Source of the DNA: Erythrocercus mccallii
Lineage: Eukaryota > Chordata > Aves > Passeriformes > Dicruridae
DNA: 64,000 bases
Assembly (NCBI GenBank): GCA_013397435.1
Contig: VZRG01003027.1
Location: forward strand, 4,497-68,496
Reading direction: 5' to 3'
Below the pieces are notes generated by a model. It ran no database searches. It worked only from the letters and a program-made list of their open reading frames with translations, and had not been told where the DNA came from. Shown here one piece after another: positions 12,136-26,099 of this stretch. The position numbers and the translations under genes are program-made. How positions within the stretch are numbered: position 1 is the stretch's first letter; each line of letters opens with the position of its first letter.

Positions 12136-15100
12136 GCCTTTTTTATTTTTTCTTTTTCATTTATAAATTATTACTGTAAGTCATTTAATATTGCAAGTTA
12201 TTATATCTTTTTTGAACAATCAGATTTTATCTTATTTTATTGGAACAACCTGGAGTCTAAATGGAAATTCTACTAGAGAAACCAAAAATGTTTTCATGGG
12301 CCCACGCTGCTGGTGGAGTTAACGGTGGTTGTACAATGTCAATCAATAGAATTCACCATCATTCTGCAATGGCAAAAATAGCTGATAGTGCAAAGACTAC
12401 AACCAGAACATCACTGTGATATTGACACACCATCAAATTTCTTTCTTTTTTAAGTAGTAAGGGGCATACATAGAGGTAGTTACTCTGATGTCTTTCCTTT
12501 ACTCATGTTAAAGACCAATGTGTAACTTCATTTAATTGATCATGAAAACTTTTAAGTATCATTGCTTGAGTGAAAAATGCAGGAGCACAAGGGATCCAGT
12601 GAAGAAGGGGAGACAAAGAGTAATAGGTTTGTAAAGTCCTGCTAATTCTAGCACTTTGAATATCATTGTATGAATCAAGTTACCATGTTGCTTTTGTGTT
12701 TTAGAGCATACAGAATATTCTTTTACTAACCATGGCATATCTACAGGAATGTTATATTTTCACACACTGTAATTCAACTCATATTCAGGTTTGTGGTGTA
12801 CAGTTTTCAGAATTGTCAGTATTTGCTTGTCTTTTGATATGTGAAGAATGTGCCAAGAATTATTGGAAGTCAGTGACTTATTAGCTGAGTGCCTGTCTGG
12901 AGTCAGCATCAACCCTTTTTGTTTGTTCTGAATTTCTGCTATACATTCGAAGAATTAGATCATCAAATGAAATATAATTTCTGTCAGTACAAGCAATCTA
13001 ATATTTATACTCTTGGGAATTTTAACTGCTTTCAATCAAATTTCCTTAGCTACTGCCAGCAGATCTTTTACCCTGAAGACATAACTGGCTTCCTTTAATG
13101 TTTACTTTGCCCTCTTATGGGGAAATAATCTTTTTTTTTTTATTTGCATTTCACTGATTCTTTTTTATCATATGTCTTAGTAGAAAAATGTGCAATTTTT
13201 TTAAAGTATTTTACAGGGACACTGTGCTATTTCTACACATTGGCTTTTCTTTGGCATTGGCACAATATGCAGAAAGCAAAACAAATGCTTCAGAGTTTTT
13301 CATTTTACATGCACACATACATACAGGTGTGCAAGGGAATGAGAAACATATTTCATTTCCTGATCTGAAGATCTAAGATTTATTTAATTAACTTCTTTCA
13401 AGATTTTCAGTGAATCAGTATTTTGTGTCTAAAGAAAATATATGGGGTCTGTGTGAATCCATTTTGCTGTCTAGGATTTTGTCAGCAGCCATGATAACCC
13501 AACTAACTGTTAGTTCACTTGCACACAATTTTTCCTTTACTAAACTCTGCTGACTACCAGTTAGAGGAAAGTACATATTTCATTTTATTCTCTTACTGCT
13601 TCAGATGAACTTTCAAAATTTTCATTTTTATATTTTAAGCTAAGATTTTTACTGCAGCAATAACAACCTACGTATCTAAGATCTATTATGTGAAATACAA
13701 AATTAATGAGTGTCTGTCCCCCAAAATTGAATTAAAGCATATCTTGTGTATATATATAACTTTACACAAATCTGGATCTATTCCCATGAAAACATTTAAC
13801 TTGGTATAAAACTTTTTATTTTCAACATTTTTGGAGCATATCCCTATATCCCTATCCACCTTTCACTACTGAAATCATAAATACAATTATATTTTTAAAA
13901 TATATCTTCTTATTAAAAAAAAAATAAAAAACCCTGGAGTTCTCAGGTGTTCTCATATACTTTGTTTTCTTTGCAAGCAATTTTTTTCCTCCAGATAAAC
14001 TGATTTAAAGCATTTCATTAGCTGCAGCACTTCACTTCTGCCACTGCAGGGTGCTGCACCAGGCTGTAAATGCATGGCAGACCTTTGCATGTTGTGTGAA
14101 AAGTGTCATTGTAAATGACAGCTGGTCTACCCCGCTCACAACAAGGAGAGAGGGAGATGCAGCTGTTTCCCGAGATACAAGAATGTGCTTCGGCTCCACA
14201 TCTTGATGGCAGGGGTGGAATGACAGCAGGGAGTTTCTGCAGCCAGTGCTGCAGCTGATTCCTCCTCTCCTCTGCTTCTCCACTTACAGGCAGACTGTGT
14301 GTGAAAAATTAGTGCTCAATGTCCTCTGAAACACTATGAGGTCACCTCGGCAGGGTTTTACAGCCACACTAAAAGATGTAGTTGATAAGACACAGTAATA
14401 GTTGCTGTCAGAGCAGATGCTAAACCATCCCTGGGTTTCCAGCTGCATAGGGGTCCAGGAGGAAGTGAAATACCAATCTCTTTAGCTAAATTTCATTTTT
14501 CCTTTCTCTCAGCTGGTTATTCTGCAGAAGGAGTAGTAATTCAGCACCATCAGCCAAAATATCAAAGCCAAACTCTGTGTGAAAGACAAGAGGGTCTTAG
14601 TTTTTACCAGTGCTAGCGGATTTCATGCAAGGGAAACTGGACTGTAGTAAAGCTGGTTATTTCCTTTGTGGAAATAAAACCACTAGTTTTATATTTCTCC
14701 ATATATAAACAAGCCACAATGCAAGCTTCTAGAGTTGCTGCAAGTGGAAACTGCTCTTCAAGGAGCAGATAATAATAATGCAAAACAGTGGAAAGAAAGA
14801 GGAGTGCTAAGAAAGGTGGTAAAATTGATACTTTCCAAATTAACAGTTTTTCTTTTGAATAGCATGTGATGTTAAGATAAAAAAATAAAAAAATGCTGAA
14901 ACTCAACGTATATAACAACAATCACAATTCCCTTAAACACTTTTTCAAATTTTTTGCTTTCATCAAGACATTGTTACTTAATAAATTAAACATGGCATAT
15001 GTAGCTAAGTTAATTTGGTTGTTGTATTTTTTTTTTACTTTTATAGGAATCATAGGTGTGAGTGAGATGGCTGTATTACTATTTTTTATGCATGGATTTT

Positions 15101-16458
15101 TCATCTGTCTTTCTCATTTAATTAGCACCTTGATTATTTTTGTAGAAAAGTCATGTTCTGACAAAATTATACTTGTATTAAAATAGAAAAAAGTGATTTT
15201 TTTTTTTTTAGTTTTGAGTGATCAAAATTGTGTATTTAAGATATATGTTAACATGGGAGGGCCAGTAGCAGGAAATAATGTTTTCTTATATTTAAGAATA
15301 TGTGACTTTATGTGTTTTCAATTCTTGGTGGGGTTTTTTTGACATTAATATGAGTTCAGCAGGTAGGCATGAGTGCTTAATAATTTTATAATTTTGCCTG
15401 TTTGTTTAATCACATGGAATCTATTTATTCTTTATAGTTCCATTGCTTGTAGGAGTTGATTAACTTCAAATATCCACAATATCATAGGAAGGCTATGAGA
15501 GAGTAGGGGAATGAGGGGGCAGAAGGGAAATGTCATCCTTATAGGCTGCTTTAAAGAAATTGTAAAAATCCACCTAATTTCTTTCATTCAACAAAAATGC
15601 TTTTATAGGAGAACAAATAGCAACACCTGTATTTCTAGTGTTTATTTCAAAATAAAATTATCAGCTCTGATTTGAATGCCTACAGTTTAAAGATAGACTG
15701 AAGAAATGCAGAATCAAAGATTTCTGGGTTTTTCTAGGTGAGGAAGAGGTGAGAATGATAAAAATTTTTTACTGAAGTTCTCTATCCGTGTTTAGAAGGC
15801 AATTGGTTAAGGACAGCATTCCATCTTTGAAGAATGATCTCTGTCTAAACTAGAAGTACTTTTTAAATATGGGAAAATTCCAGATAAAGATTAATGAAAA
15901 CATAATCTAATATTATACCATTAAATAGTGGTAATCCCTTTTAATATTTAAAATGCAAAAACTCTTTAGATTTTTAAGTAATGATTTAATTTTAGGTTTC
16001 CTTATTATTCTCACTGTTTAATCCTTAAAAGTTAACTCTTCTTTTATCTTTCCCTGCTTTATTAACTTAACCTCCTAAACGGTTTAAATCTGTAGATGTA
16101 TAATAATAATAAAAAAGTTGGCTGAGTATTTTTCCTTTTTTTGCTTCTTTTATATTCAACATATTTTTGCTTCTTCCTAGCAGAACTGTCATATTGCAGT
16201 GGAGATTCCCAGTTTTTTAATTTTAATGGCAGTGAAATGAACGGGTTACAAAGCAGAGAAAGGTTTTCTTATGTGTTCAATAAAATATCCTCAACCCTTA
16301 ATCATTCAGGAAAAGGGTTTGAGTCATATTGCAGGAACACATAAAACAATAGTTTTGCAGGTTGATGAAACTACAGCCTGTGATGTGAAAAGTCTTCTAG
16401 TTTTCTTTATACAACAATTGTACAAGAATACACAAAATTCAGTTTATTTTAGAAAGTG
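12136..16458. other. AT-rich non-coding DNA
   Basis: No gene recognised. About 14030-14290 is a more GC-rich patch with an 83-codon minus-strand frame and an acceptor-like pyrimidine-AG at 14276-14288 on the plus strand, but no matching exon or donor is convincing. Short poly-T runs lie at 13131-13141 and 15198-15210. Confidence 0.55.
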
Positions 16459-16478
16459 TGACTATCCTAGGATAGTCA
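16459..16478. repeat. Perfect 20-bp palindrome
   Basis: The sequence TGACTATCCTAGGATAGTCA is identical to its reverse complement, with no spacer. It does not extend into the flanks (G on the left, T on the right). It could be a dimeric protein-binding site, a cruciform seed or chance. Confidence 0.95.
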
Positions 16479-18606
16479 TAAATTGATTTTGTTCACGAAA
16501 ATGTGATCAGAACTAGAGACCAGGTAAGATAGTGGCTCAATCCTCACCCTCAATATTTTCAAGTCTTAGGTGCTTAATTCTTCAGGTTTTACACCTGCAC
16601 ACTGGAGTAGATTTGCAGGGGAGTTGAATACCAAATTTAGTGATTGAAGTTGATGTTTAAGTGAATTAAAAGCACAGCTGAAAAGGCCTGAAGTCTATAT
16701 CAGTATTTCCATTGAATCCAGGATGGAGATGGAAGAAACAAGTAAACTTGTTGGCCTCATTCATTGAAGCACTTGTTTCTTCCCCTATGATTTCTTCAAA
16801 GGCTAAAGATGAGAGACAGGCTGGATTACCCAACTGAGATGTGGGGGATCAAGACAAAGGTTTTTTCTTCTTATTTAGTGGAGTGATTTTGGTTTGCTTT
16901 TGTTGCGCACCTCTCATGTAAGTAAAAAATGGGAGAAAAATAAACTGTAATTTTAAAATAATCTGGTTTTCTAAATCAGTCTAAAAATTCTTGGAGTTGA
17001 AACAGACTGAGAGATCTCCCCATTCCTGCAGTGCCTCATATTGGTCTGGTTACAGAAGCAGTATAACTTCTAAACATTAAATTTATTTAGGTTGTAAGCA
17101 GAAAATTTAAGCATTTCTTAAAAGAATAGACAAAAAAACCCTTTCCTCCTCCACTCGCAGTCATCAGTTTGATTGGTTTGGACAGTCCTCACCATTAATG
17201 TTTTTTCCTTCACTTCAAGGACAATTCTGCTTGCTGCTCTCTTTTACATAAGCCTATTGGCCAGTTCAGACAGTTAGTTTGGCATCTCCATGCTTTCTGC
17301 TGCTTCTGTATGCACTCACCTTCTTCTTTGTAAATGAGGATGCCTACTCTCTCTGGCTGATCAGATCTATGTTGTCTTGGATAAATCCAGAAGTTTGTGA
17401 AAGGTTTAAATTAGTCCGTTCATGGAATAACAGCATAATATAGGGCTCATTTATTCTCTCTGCACTCAGAAAATGGGACTTGAAGTGATTAGGAATAAAA
17501 ATAATAAAATGCTTCTTACAAATGTTTTGATTTTACCAATAGATCAGATCAATCATAGAAGTGACTTTTGAGTTAGGTCTGTTCTTTTTATTTATCTCTT
17601 CAGTGGCTTTGTTCTTGTCATCGAAAAGAAAGAATCAAGACCAAAACTTTAGTTTGCTGAAGAGCTGGATTTGATTCTGTGTGCCAGACACCTTTCTAAT
17701 TACTGAAAACAGGATACAGGTAACATAGAAGATGAAGTTTTGGTTAATCTGTATTTTGCAGGCTTTTCAAAGTCTAGTTATATTAAATATGAGTTGTGAA
17801 GATAAGAATAAGAATTTGAAACCTTGTCAGTGAAGTTCACCTAGATTTATTTGCAGTCATATGAATTAATTGCAAGTATATGCTATATGTACTTATAATG
17901 AAAGAATATAAATGAAGCAAAATAAAATTAACCATTGTGTCAAACAAAAGTAATACTTGGTATTGTCATATTTTTCTATTCATACATTTTGTTTTCAATA
18001 GCAACAGTGACCCTGCCAACTTTTACATGAAACTTGAACCTGGTCCAGTAGGTGTGAGATTTGATATATATTACTCTATTATGTCTGTCTACTGCTCTTA
18101 ATCAAGGAGACTGTGAAGATGAGGCTCATAAGTGAGGGAGAATATTAAAAAGTTTATATATCTGGTTTTGGTTTTGGAGCCGTGTTTTTACCATTAAGAA
18201 AAATCAATAAGTGGATTGGCTGTGTTAAGTATGGATTTTTCTTTTTCCCTGTAATGGATCTAATGCATAACATTACCACAGTAATCACATTATTATCTGC
18301 CTCTGCCTTCCTACTTTCTTGGTCAGCTGTATACTCATAACTATTTATAATGGTGAGGTAGGGCTTTTTTCCCCATCTTCTTCAAAATTACTTAATACTG
18401 TATTTCTTCCCAATACTTTTATTGGTGGTTTGAACTGCTCATTACTTTTGAATTCAAAATAAGGGGTTTTGTCCTTCTCCTTTTCTGTTTTGATCACATT
18501 TGTATAAACCAAACATATCATTAACTTGAAATCTGTCTTTTCTGTTTCATATTCTGTTACATTACCATTTCATCTTAGATATATTATAATAAATCCCACG
18601 TAATAG
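16479..18606. other. AT-rich non-coding DNA, nothing recognised
   Basis: No frame above background, no RNA gene and no repeat family recognised. Confidence 0.55.
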
Positions 18607-18628
18607 TAGAGAGAGAGAGAGAGAGAGA
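18607..18628. repeat. (GA)n microsatellite
   Basis: About 10 to 11 GA units in an otherwise mixed sequence. Confidence 0.93.
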
Positions 18629-21204
18629 ATGTCCTTCAGCACAGCAGACTTCAAATGTAGGAAGGGTACCAGAGTTAGTAGTGTTAGCAAAGCAATACTC
18701 TAATCCCCAGAGAAATCAAAGTGAAGGAAGATTTTAAAAATGTGCAATAAAGACTGGAAAAAAAAAAAAAGGAAAAAAATTACAGTGGTCACAGGAAATT
18801 AATAATGGGATTTAAAGGAAAAAAGAAACCAAAATAAGATCGAGAGAACTCTTAGAAGTGCAAGAAGCAATTAGATCTTGGGAACGGTTTAGTGGTGAAA
18901 TCAATTCAGAAGCATCTGCATCAAATGAGAAATCAGGATATATACTTTGTATTAATTCAAAATTACAGCCCATAGTCTCCAGCCAATTGGAAGCCATTTT
19001 TAGAATTAGATTTTTTCCAAAACTCAGGAAATAAATTATTTATTTTCCCAAATTAGTTGTTAATGGTTTCAAACTAAATCCAAATAGTCAGAGATATGAA
19101 TCACTGTTAATAATTCTGTATGTATTGTGATGCAAGCATAGGTATTTTGCTTTGTAAGGTCTGCATTGTTAACAGACATCTGAATTTTGGCAAAACCCCC
19201 GCATAACCTCAACTGGAATTGCTTTCACAGTTGGTATTGTTTGACCATTGCACATTGTGGGGTTCTTAATCTTGAAAGCTGCAAACAAATTAGGTTTGGA
19301 AACATGTGTTGAACAGCCTTTTTGCCAGGCTTGTGAGAACATACAGAATACAGATGGGTCTTAAATGAACCTCTAAAAGTCTTTGTTTTCCTGCCTGTAA
19401 CACAGTAGTTGCAAAACTTACAAAGACGTTGTAGGTTGGACTCATTTCCGACAACTTAGATATTGCTAATTTCGTGTTGCATTAGACAGATGTATAGTGA
19501 TCCTGCAAAATTGTCAGCTGATACAACTACCATGACTCCACTAGATGCCATGAGTGAAGACTAAAATACAGCTTCAGATAGTCAGAATCAAAACTGATGC
19601 AGTAAAGCCATAATGCAATCCTGAAAATAACTTTAGTGCTGCATACTACAACACTAATATATAAGACTACTAAACAATATAGATGTAGACTTATTTTACT
19701 TATAAAATACTTAAATTTCTTCAACAAAAAACCAAACATGATAATAGTTAATATTCTGCATATCAGAAATGTAAGATGTTTTTATCTGTAAGTGGAGAAA
19801 AAGGCTCTCTCAAAGAATCCCATTTAAGCGAGAAAATAAGTAATCCCCAAATCCAGGAATGTAAAGAAGATAGGTTTTTAAACAAGAATTTTGTACATAC
19901 ATGTCCCAAATTCAGACATTTAACTTGACTAGAAAACATCAAGAACAACTGCAAAAGATGCTGGTTTGGACAGAGGTAAAAAGAAATCACAATGAAATTT
20001 TAATGTTACTGGTGTTAGAGGAGATTTCTTGTTAAGGCCAAAAATATTTACTGGGTTTTTCCTCTATCATGAATTTGAGAAGGTTATTTCCCTGTTTTGT
20101 TTTCTTTGAATTTTCACCACTTCAGACATTATATTTTATAATTTGCCTCAGCTGACAACAGAAGCTGAATAGAGTCTCACTCAAATTTGCCTGTATTAGT
20201 TTATATGCTATTTCCACACAAAGATTATGTTAGCCAAACCATGGGGAGTAGTGAAACAGACTAGTAATATGGTCTGCATAGCGTAACTCTGGGTTCCTGG
20301 TTTGGCTTCATTGACTCTTTGAGTGTCAACACTCCCTTTCTTGCACTGTGACCCAGATCTACCATGTTAGGTCTCCATACAGAGAGAATGCAAATTGTCA
20401 GCTGTGTAATAAACTTTCAACATATGAAAAATTATTGACTGAATTACAAATTAAAACTGGAAACCTAGCAAAGAACCAGAGATTTTGAAATATCTTGGGT
20501 GTTACTTAAGGTGGGTGTCTTGCCAGAAAAAAAATCAGCATCTAGCATCATCTGGGATCACTGGTGTGGACTCCATTGGAGTTTATTTTTTTTACTATGT
20601 TTTACTTATATATAGATATCTAGGTAAATATTGAGAATATTTAGCACCAAACCTACTTAACAGAAAAAAATCACATACTGAGAACTGTGAAAAAGTCCAG
20701 AACAAGCACAAATAATATCTCTAAGTACTGCATAACATAAAAAAATTTAGGGATGAATGAACCATGATATATTCCATTGATCACACAGTCCATTAATATT
20801 TTGTGGTTGTTGACTTGAAATATTGTGCCAGAAATGTTTTGTTCATTGAGCATGTAGAAAAGTACTGTTTATGCAGAAAAACACACCTATTAATGACATC
20901 ATAACAGCTTCTGAATGAAGTCACTTTTTAAACAACTTTGTACCATATTCATACTGGAAATGAGCTGTAAGGTATCTATTTAATCATGGAAAACAAAGTC
21001 TGAGACTTTTTGTCCAATGGCCTTGCCTCCCTCAGAAAGAATAGGGAGGAAGAACCTACATACATCTGAATAAAACAAAGTATTGTACAGAAATTAACCT
21101 TCTTTCATAATCACTATTACAGCAATGACCAAAACAAGCAAACAAAAAAGTAGGTGTATTACAGAATTTTAATTATCATTAGTCAGTGGAGGGTTATAGA
21201 ATAA
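18629..21204. other. AT-rich non-coding DNA, nothing recognised
   Basis: Contains an A-rich run near 18759-18779. The short minus-strand frames at 18812-18997, 19527-19739 and 19763-19990 are hydrophobic, as expected for translated AT-rich DNA. No gene supported. Confidence 0.55.
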
Positions 21205-21205
21205 T

Positions 21206-21263
<58 letters not shown>

Positions 21264-21266
21264 ATA
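21205..21266. repeat. (TA)n / (TG)n microsatellite
   Basis: Alternating TA interrupted by short GTATA and TGTGTG segments. The minus-strand frames over it (21194-21492) read Ile/Tyr/Thr-His repeats and are artefacts. Confidence 0.95.
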
Positions 21267-22774
21267 TTGAGATGAATAAAAATGAGACAGATTTCAGAAA
21301 GCACCAAGCCACTCCAGAGTGAAGACAAACTGATCCCAAAGGAGGATTCAACACCCTTTCCATCCTGTAACCCCTCCCATCCCAGCTCCAAAAGACAAAC
21401 CAAACTAGTCCCAAAATGGGCCTGTGGAGGAATAATAAAATAACAGATAGTGTCTCACTGTAAAGAAGATCCAAAACAGTTCCTGGAGTCACTCAAACAT
21501 CCCTGGAGAGAACCCAAGATGCTGCAGAAATCTTATGCATGTTTCAATCTCTGTAGGAAAGAGAAAATATGTGATGCTTGGGAAGTTTTCAGAGAGAAAG
21601 GCCCAATTTTGGATAAAAATTAACTTCTTTTACTATTCTAGAGACATAAAAAGGTATAGGATACCACAATATCAAGCATTCAGGCAATGAAGTTTTCTGT
21701 TCTTTCAGGCCAAGTTTTTTTCATTAATTTTTCCCTTTCCAACTAGGTTGCTTTTCTAGCTAATCACAGGTCATTTGTACTCCAGAGTTCCATCATTTTA
21801 TAGGGCAGAGTTATTAGAAGTTAGTTTTCTTACTTGTCTGTCTGATGTGGCAGTCCTCTTTGTTCATGGCACTTGTCTTCCACTATTGAGCATTGTCTTT
21901 CTGCCAGAGAGATGAAGGGATGTTTTTGGATGTACCTAGGAAAATGTCATGAGTAGAGCTCTATCCTAACATATCTTTAAATAAACATGAAAATGTTCAA
22001 TTAATATACAAATTAAGACTATTCATTTCACCTTGATCATAGGTATTGGGTCTAGCTGAGATAAGTTCATTTTCCCTACACCAGCCCTCATCTTCCTGAG
22101 CTTTGCACTCATGGCTAGAAAGGTGTTGGTAACACTACCCCATCATGTATTAAATATCTCTCATAATGACTCAGTTGGTCTCAATTTTCAGCATCCAGCA
22201 CTAAATTACTTTCTACAAGTGGTAACTGACACATGTGATAGGTAGATGCATGCTCAAATGGCTCCATTGTCCTGCTTTTTCCTGAGCATCTTTGGGAAAG
22301 GGAGTTGGAAGTCAGTCTTAATTTTTCAACCTAGTTTTCCTTAAAGTAGGTGAATTTATAAGAGGTAGGCAACTGCAAATCTGGCATGTACTCCTCAAGC
22401 TTTTTATTCAAGGAACCAGACTAACAATATTTTCAGGCAGGGATGATTTTTGTATTTCAGCTCAAGGTTCAACATTTTAAGGGAACCCATGATTTCAATA
22501 TTAGTTTTGTTTTGCAACAAAAGGCATTCCCTTACTGTATCAGAAACAACTGCTGAAATGCACTAATCAGGCCTTAAATAACATGGAAGAAAATTGATAA
22601 TTTACATTTATTTCAGATTGGCACGTTGTTATTTTATTTAGCACATGAGAACTGTCAAGCACTGCCAAAGGAGTTTATGCTGAAGCGTGAATTTCAAAAA
22701 TTACTCTCATACCTGTTTGAGACTTTGTAAGAGAGAGTTTTCTGAGTGTTTATACAGGGATCATTAGACATACC

Positions 22775-22793
22775 TCATGCAAATATTGCATGA
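22775..22793. promoter_or_regulatory. Octamer-like palindrome (candidate POU site)
   Basis: Two 8-base arms, TCATGCAA and TTGCATGA, flank a 3-base centre and embed the exact octamer ATGCAAAT (22777-22784). ATGCAAAT is the classical POU-factor recognition word, and the inverted second half-site would suit a dimer. Function is inference only. Confidence 0.35.
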
Positions 22794-24534
22794 AGCTTTG
22801 AATAAGAAACACGTAAAGGTCATCATGTGTGAAATATTTGAAAATGGCACATTGCCATAATATGTATGAAACGTTGATTTATTCAAAAACACTACTTTCA
22901 GTGGTGATAAATGACAACAAAACCAAGAAAAATTTTGCATTTAGTTAGAAGGATTTAAAACAGTAATTGTTGGATAAAGAACACATCATATACATTAAAG
23001 AATGTGCAATTTAAGAACTATTATTTTCCCAATGAACTGGAGGTGGAAGAGTAGTGATGTGCCAGACTAGACCTGTGCTCTGGGAGGTATGTGAGGTTTG
23101 CATGAGTCACACACTTTTTCCATGTACATGGCGTACTTGAACTGAACACCGAAGGGCAGGACAGAAGGAGCTGGGACAATCGGGGACAGTAGACTGTGAA
23201 GTATAACTTGAAGAAGAAGCAAGCCATAAGGTCAAAAAGTCTGTGTTTAAAAATGCAAAAAGACAGTGCAGACACAACAGGTCTACTTGGATGCAAAGAT
23301 GTACAACAATGTAAGACTTTCCAGAAAATATATTATGTAAAACAATCCACAACTGTTCTGTTTTCTTGTCTATGCTTCTGCTTATTAAAAAATGCTTCAA
23401 ATGACCCATGCTTAATAAGAAAGCAAAAAAAAACCTAAAGTGAGCATTTTCCAAGGCAAAAATTGGCTTCTGGCGCATACATGAGTACATCTTGGACTCT
23501 CTGGGTCCACTGATATTTCCCCATATTCACCTAATTCTTGATGTGGCTGATTAGCAAGAATTAGTAAGCTTGGTTTCTTCAAGGAGAAAATATTGCTAAA
23601 GGTATGTTTCCAAGTGCAGATTTTATAGTCCTGTTGTTTGGTATCAGTGGTTGCCCTTTCAGTGCTGTGGCTACATGGCTGTACAAGAGGTCCTTGTAAA
23701 ACAAGATCCTGGAGCCTAAGAAAGGCATAAAAGAGTCTTTCTTTCACCTAAGAGTGTTTTACAGCTGGTACATGAATGCAGCTAATCAAACAGTGAGGGT
23801 ACTGGTGCCCTTCCTATACTCTGATTTAGCTCTGAAGGAGGCACATGTAAAATCAGTGAGTACAGAAGCCAGGGGATGTGAGGCAAAACAAAGATGGAAT
23901 TGGTTTTGTGCAAACCAGGTTGTTTTGTGAGATTTAGTTCAGCAATTTCAAGATGGTTTGAACTAGGTTACTGTGAAGGCCACCTGGGATGAGGATTTCT
24001 AGCTGTACCAGTTAACGTCCTTAATTATGCTTCACACTAAGGACATGTGGCTATTCAGGAATGTGTTTTTCAAGACAGCGTGAAGGAACAAGCAGCAACG
24101 CTCTAGGTTGAATCAATAAAATGGGTCAAATCCATCAGAGCATGCTAGTAAGTCAGGATGACCTACCAAAACATGAGCCTGAGTCAACCTGCAGTATATG
24201 GTGCATACTCTCAGTGATTTCTGTTAGAGTTATTTCTTAGGAATTCCGAAAGGCATTTTGAATATCTAAATCTTTCTCTGAACATCTAGCTTATACAATT
24301 CCTTTTAGGGGAGCAAAATTTACAAGGCCATCTTAAAAAAGATAGAAGAGAAGGACTGAAGACCTCTCTTGTGTAGGTCAATAAACAGAGATTTTGTAAC
24401 ATATCTACCTTTACACATGCATAATTTTTTTTCTAACATTAGCCAGTTACCAAATTATGCACGTTAAGTTTCACCCATACCTAATTGACCTGTGCTTGTG
24501 GAGATCATTAGTCTAATTAGGAGGTTACGCTTCA

Positions 24535-24552
24535 GTGATCACTTGTGATCAC
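24535..24552. repeat. Direct repeat of the palindrome GTGATCAC
   Basis: The 8-bp palindrome GTGATCAC occurs twice, separated by TT, giving a 10-bp period close to one helical turn. Possibly a protein-binding site, possibly chance. Confidence 0.6.
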
Positions 24553-26099
24553 AGTGGTAGACTCCCATTATAAATCAGGAATATAGCAATAAGCAGAGAG
24601 GCAAAAATGGTATGGGACAGTCATAAGTTGGGCATGCACAAAAGTTCAGAGGAGCACACTTAGAGATTCCAGGGCAGACTAGATGTGAGATTGATCTTCC
24701 AGTAATCACTTTCATTGACACAGAAGGCACTACCTTAGTTGTTTGCATGTTATCAGAATAATGATTACCTACAGATATCTGGCATTTAAAGTACCTGACT
24801 TACATTCCTATGTGTTGGTTGTTATCTCTGGCCCATTTCTCTTTTGCTTCTTAAAGCAAAATGATGCATGTAAAATGGCCTTGGTGGACTTTGTTCTGCA
24901 TAAATTTTTCCACTCTTTTAGCTAATTTTTGAGTTCAGCATATTTTATTTTCTATCCTTTGGGAGATACAAACTTTTCATGATTGGGATTTTAGACATTA
25001 AATCTGAAAAGGAATTTATTCCTGTTCTCATTAGCTGAGAGGAAAAAAATATTCTATTTTGTCCTGTGTTGCAGAAAACAACACATTTCACAGCAACTGA
25101 TTTTCATTGTTTTTAATAGCTTAGCTATGCTTTTTTTAATTAAAGATTTTTTCCAAAGCATTCTTCCACGAGATATTTATTCCTTAACAGGATGCCCTAA
25201 TAAAATAAAAAGTCTGTAAATTATTCTTAAAATAAAATCAAAAGTAGTAATAAAAAGGTCTGTATTGGTGTTGATCATAAGGTTTAGCTTACTTGAAAAG
25301 AAAAATAATGGTTTTGTTTGTACAAGTAAATACTACTATTAAGTATTTAACCATGCAAGTATCTATGGCTGTTAATTACTGTTGTTTAAATAAAGACAGA
25401 CTATTTTGCTAAGAACAAATTTTTGCTATTGATTCCCAATATTTTTCAATAAAGTATAATGTACTGGCAGATACAATTAAGAATTAAGAGAACTTATTTG
25501 TCAGTAATCCTAACTTATAGATGATTCAATAAAAATGTTTGTCTTATTAACTAAAAAGAAAAATCTCCCCAGCAAAAAGATTAATTTTTTTTCACCAGAA
25601 TTATTATCCTATTGTAATGAAAAGTATTCTTGGGAAATAAGTATTTAATATACAACGAATTAGTAAAAACATTAAACCAATTACCAAACACAATTTCTGT
25701 ATTAAATGTTAATTAAATTCAGAGGTATTTTTAATAGGATTAATATGGAGAAAACAAATTTTTCAAAAAAGGCAATTTAGCCTCAGTATAATCTGTTAAT
25801 CAAGAACAGTCTGTGTGTTTTCACAGACATATTCATAGCAATACTTACAGTAATGGTTCATTTAACATTTATAAGTTCAATACATATCCACAGGGCTTGA
25901 AAATTCAGCTAAGGCTTTTGTTTGTGTGATTGAACATAAGTGAAATATATATTTTAATGCAATTGCTAAAAATAAAATATCAGAAATACCCCTTTGATCC
26001 TAACAAAAGTGCTGAATTAAGCCTGGCCCTGTATTGATGTACACTTTATTACACCCTTTGAATAAATATGCATCTTAAAATATTCAGTAGATATGAGGA

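Larger units (their letters stand above)
21267..26099. other. AT-rich non-coding DNA with short palindromes
   Basis: No gene recognised. The 127- and 111-codon minus-strand frames at 23107-23490 and 23412-23747 overlap other open frames and show no domain. Small structured sites are listed separately. About 25000-25990 is very AT-rich, with many TTAATTA/ATTA-type words and no recognisable transposon. Confidence 0.5.

Noticed and set aside
11751..12179. 142-codon frame, the second longest in the window
   Set aside because: Most of it is translated TTTTTC/TTC microsatellite (Leu/Phe runs) and it spans 15 Ns.
14030..14290. Possible exon with an acceptor-like pyrimidine-AG
   Set aside because: The open frame is on the minus strand while the acceptor-like signal is on the plus strand, so they do not form one exon.
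23107..23747. Overlapping 127- and 111-codon minus-strand frames
   Set aside because: The frames overlap each other and a plus-strand frame, with no domain or conserved motif recognised.
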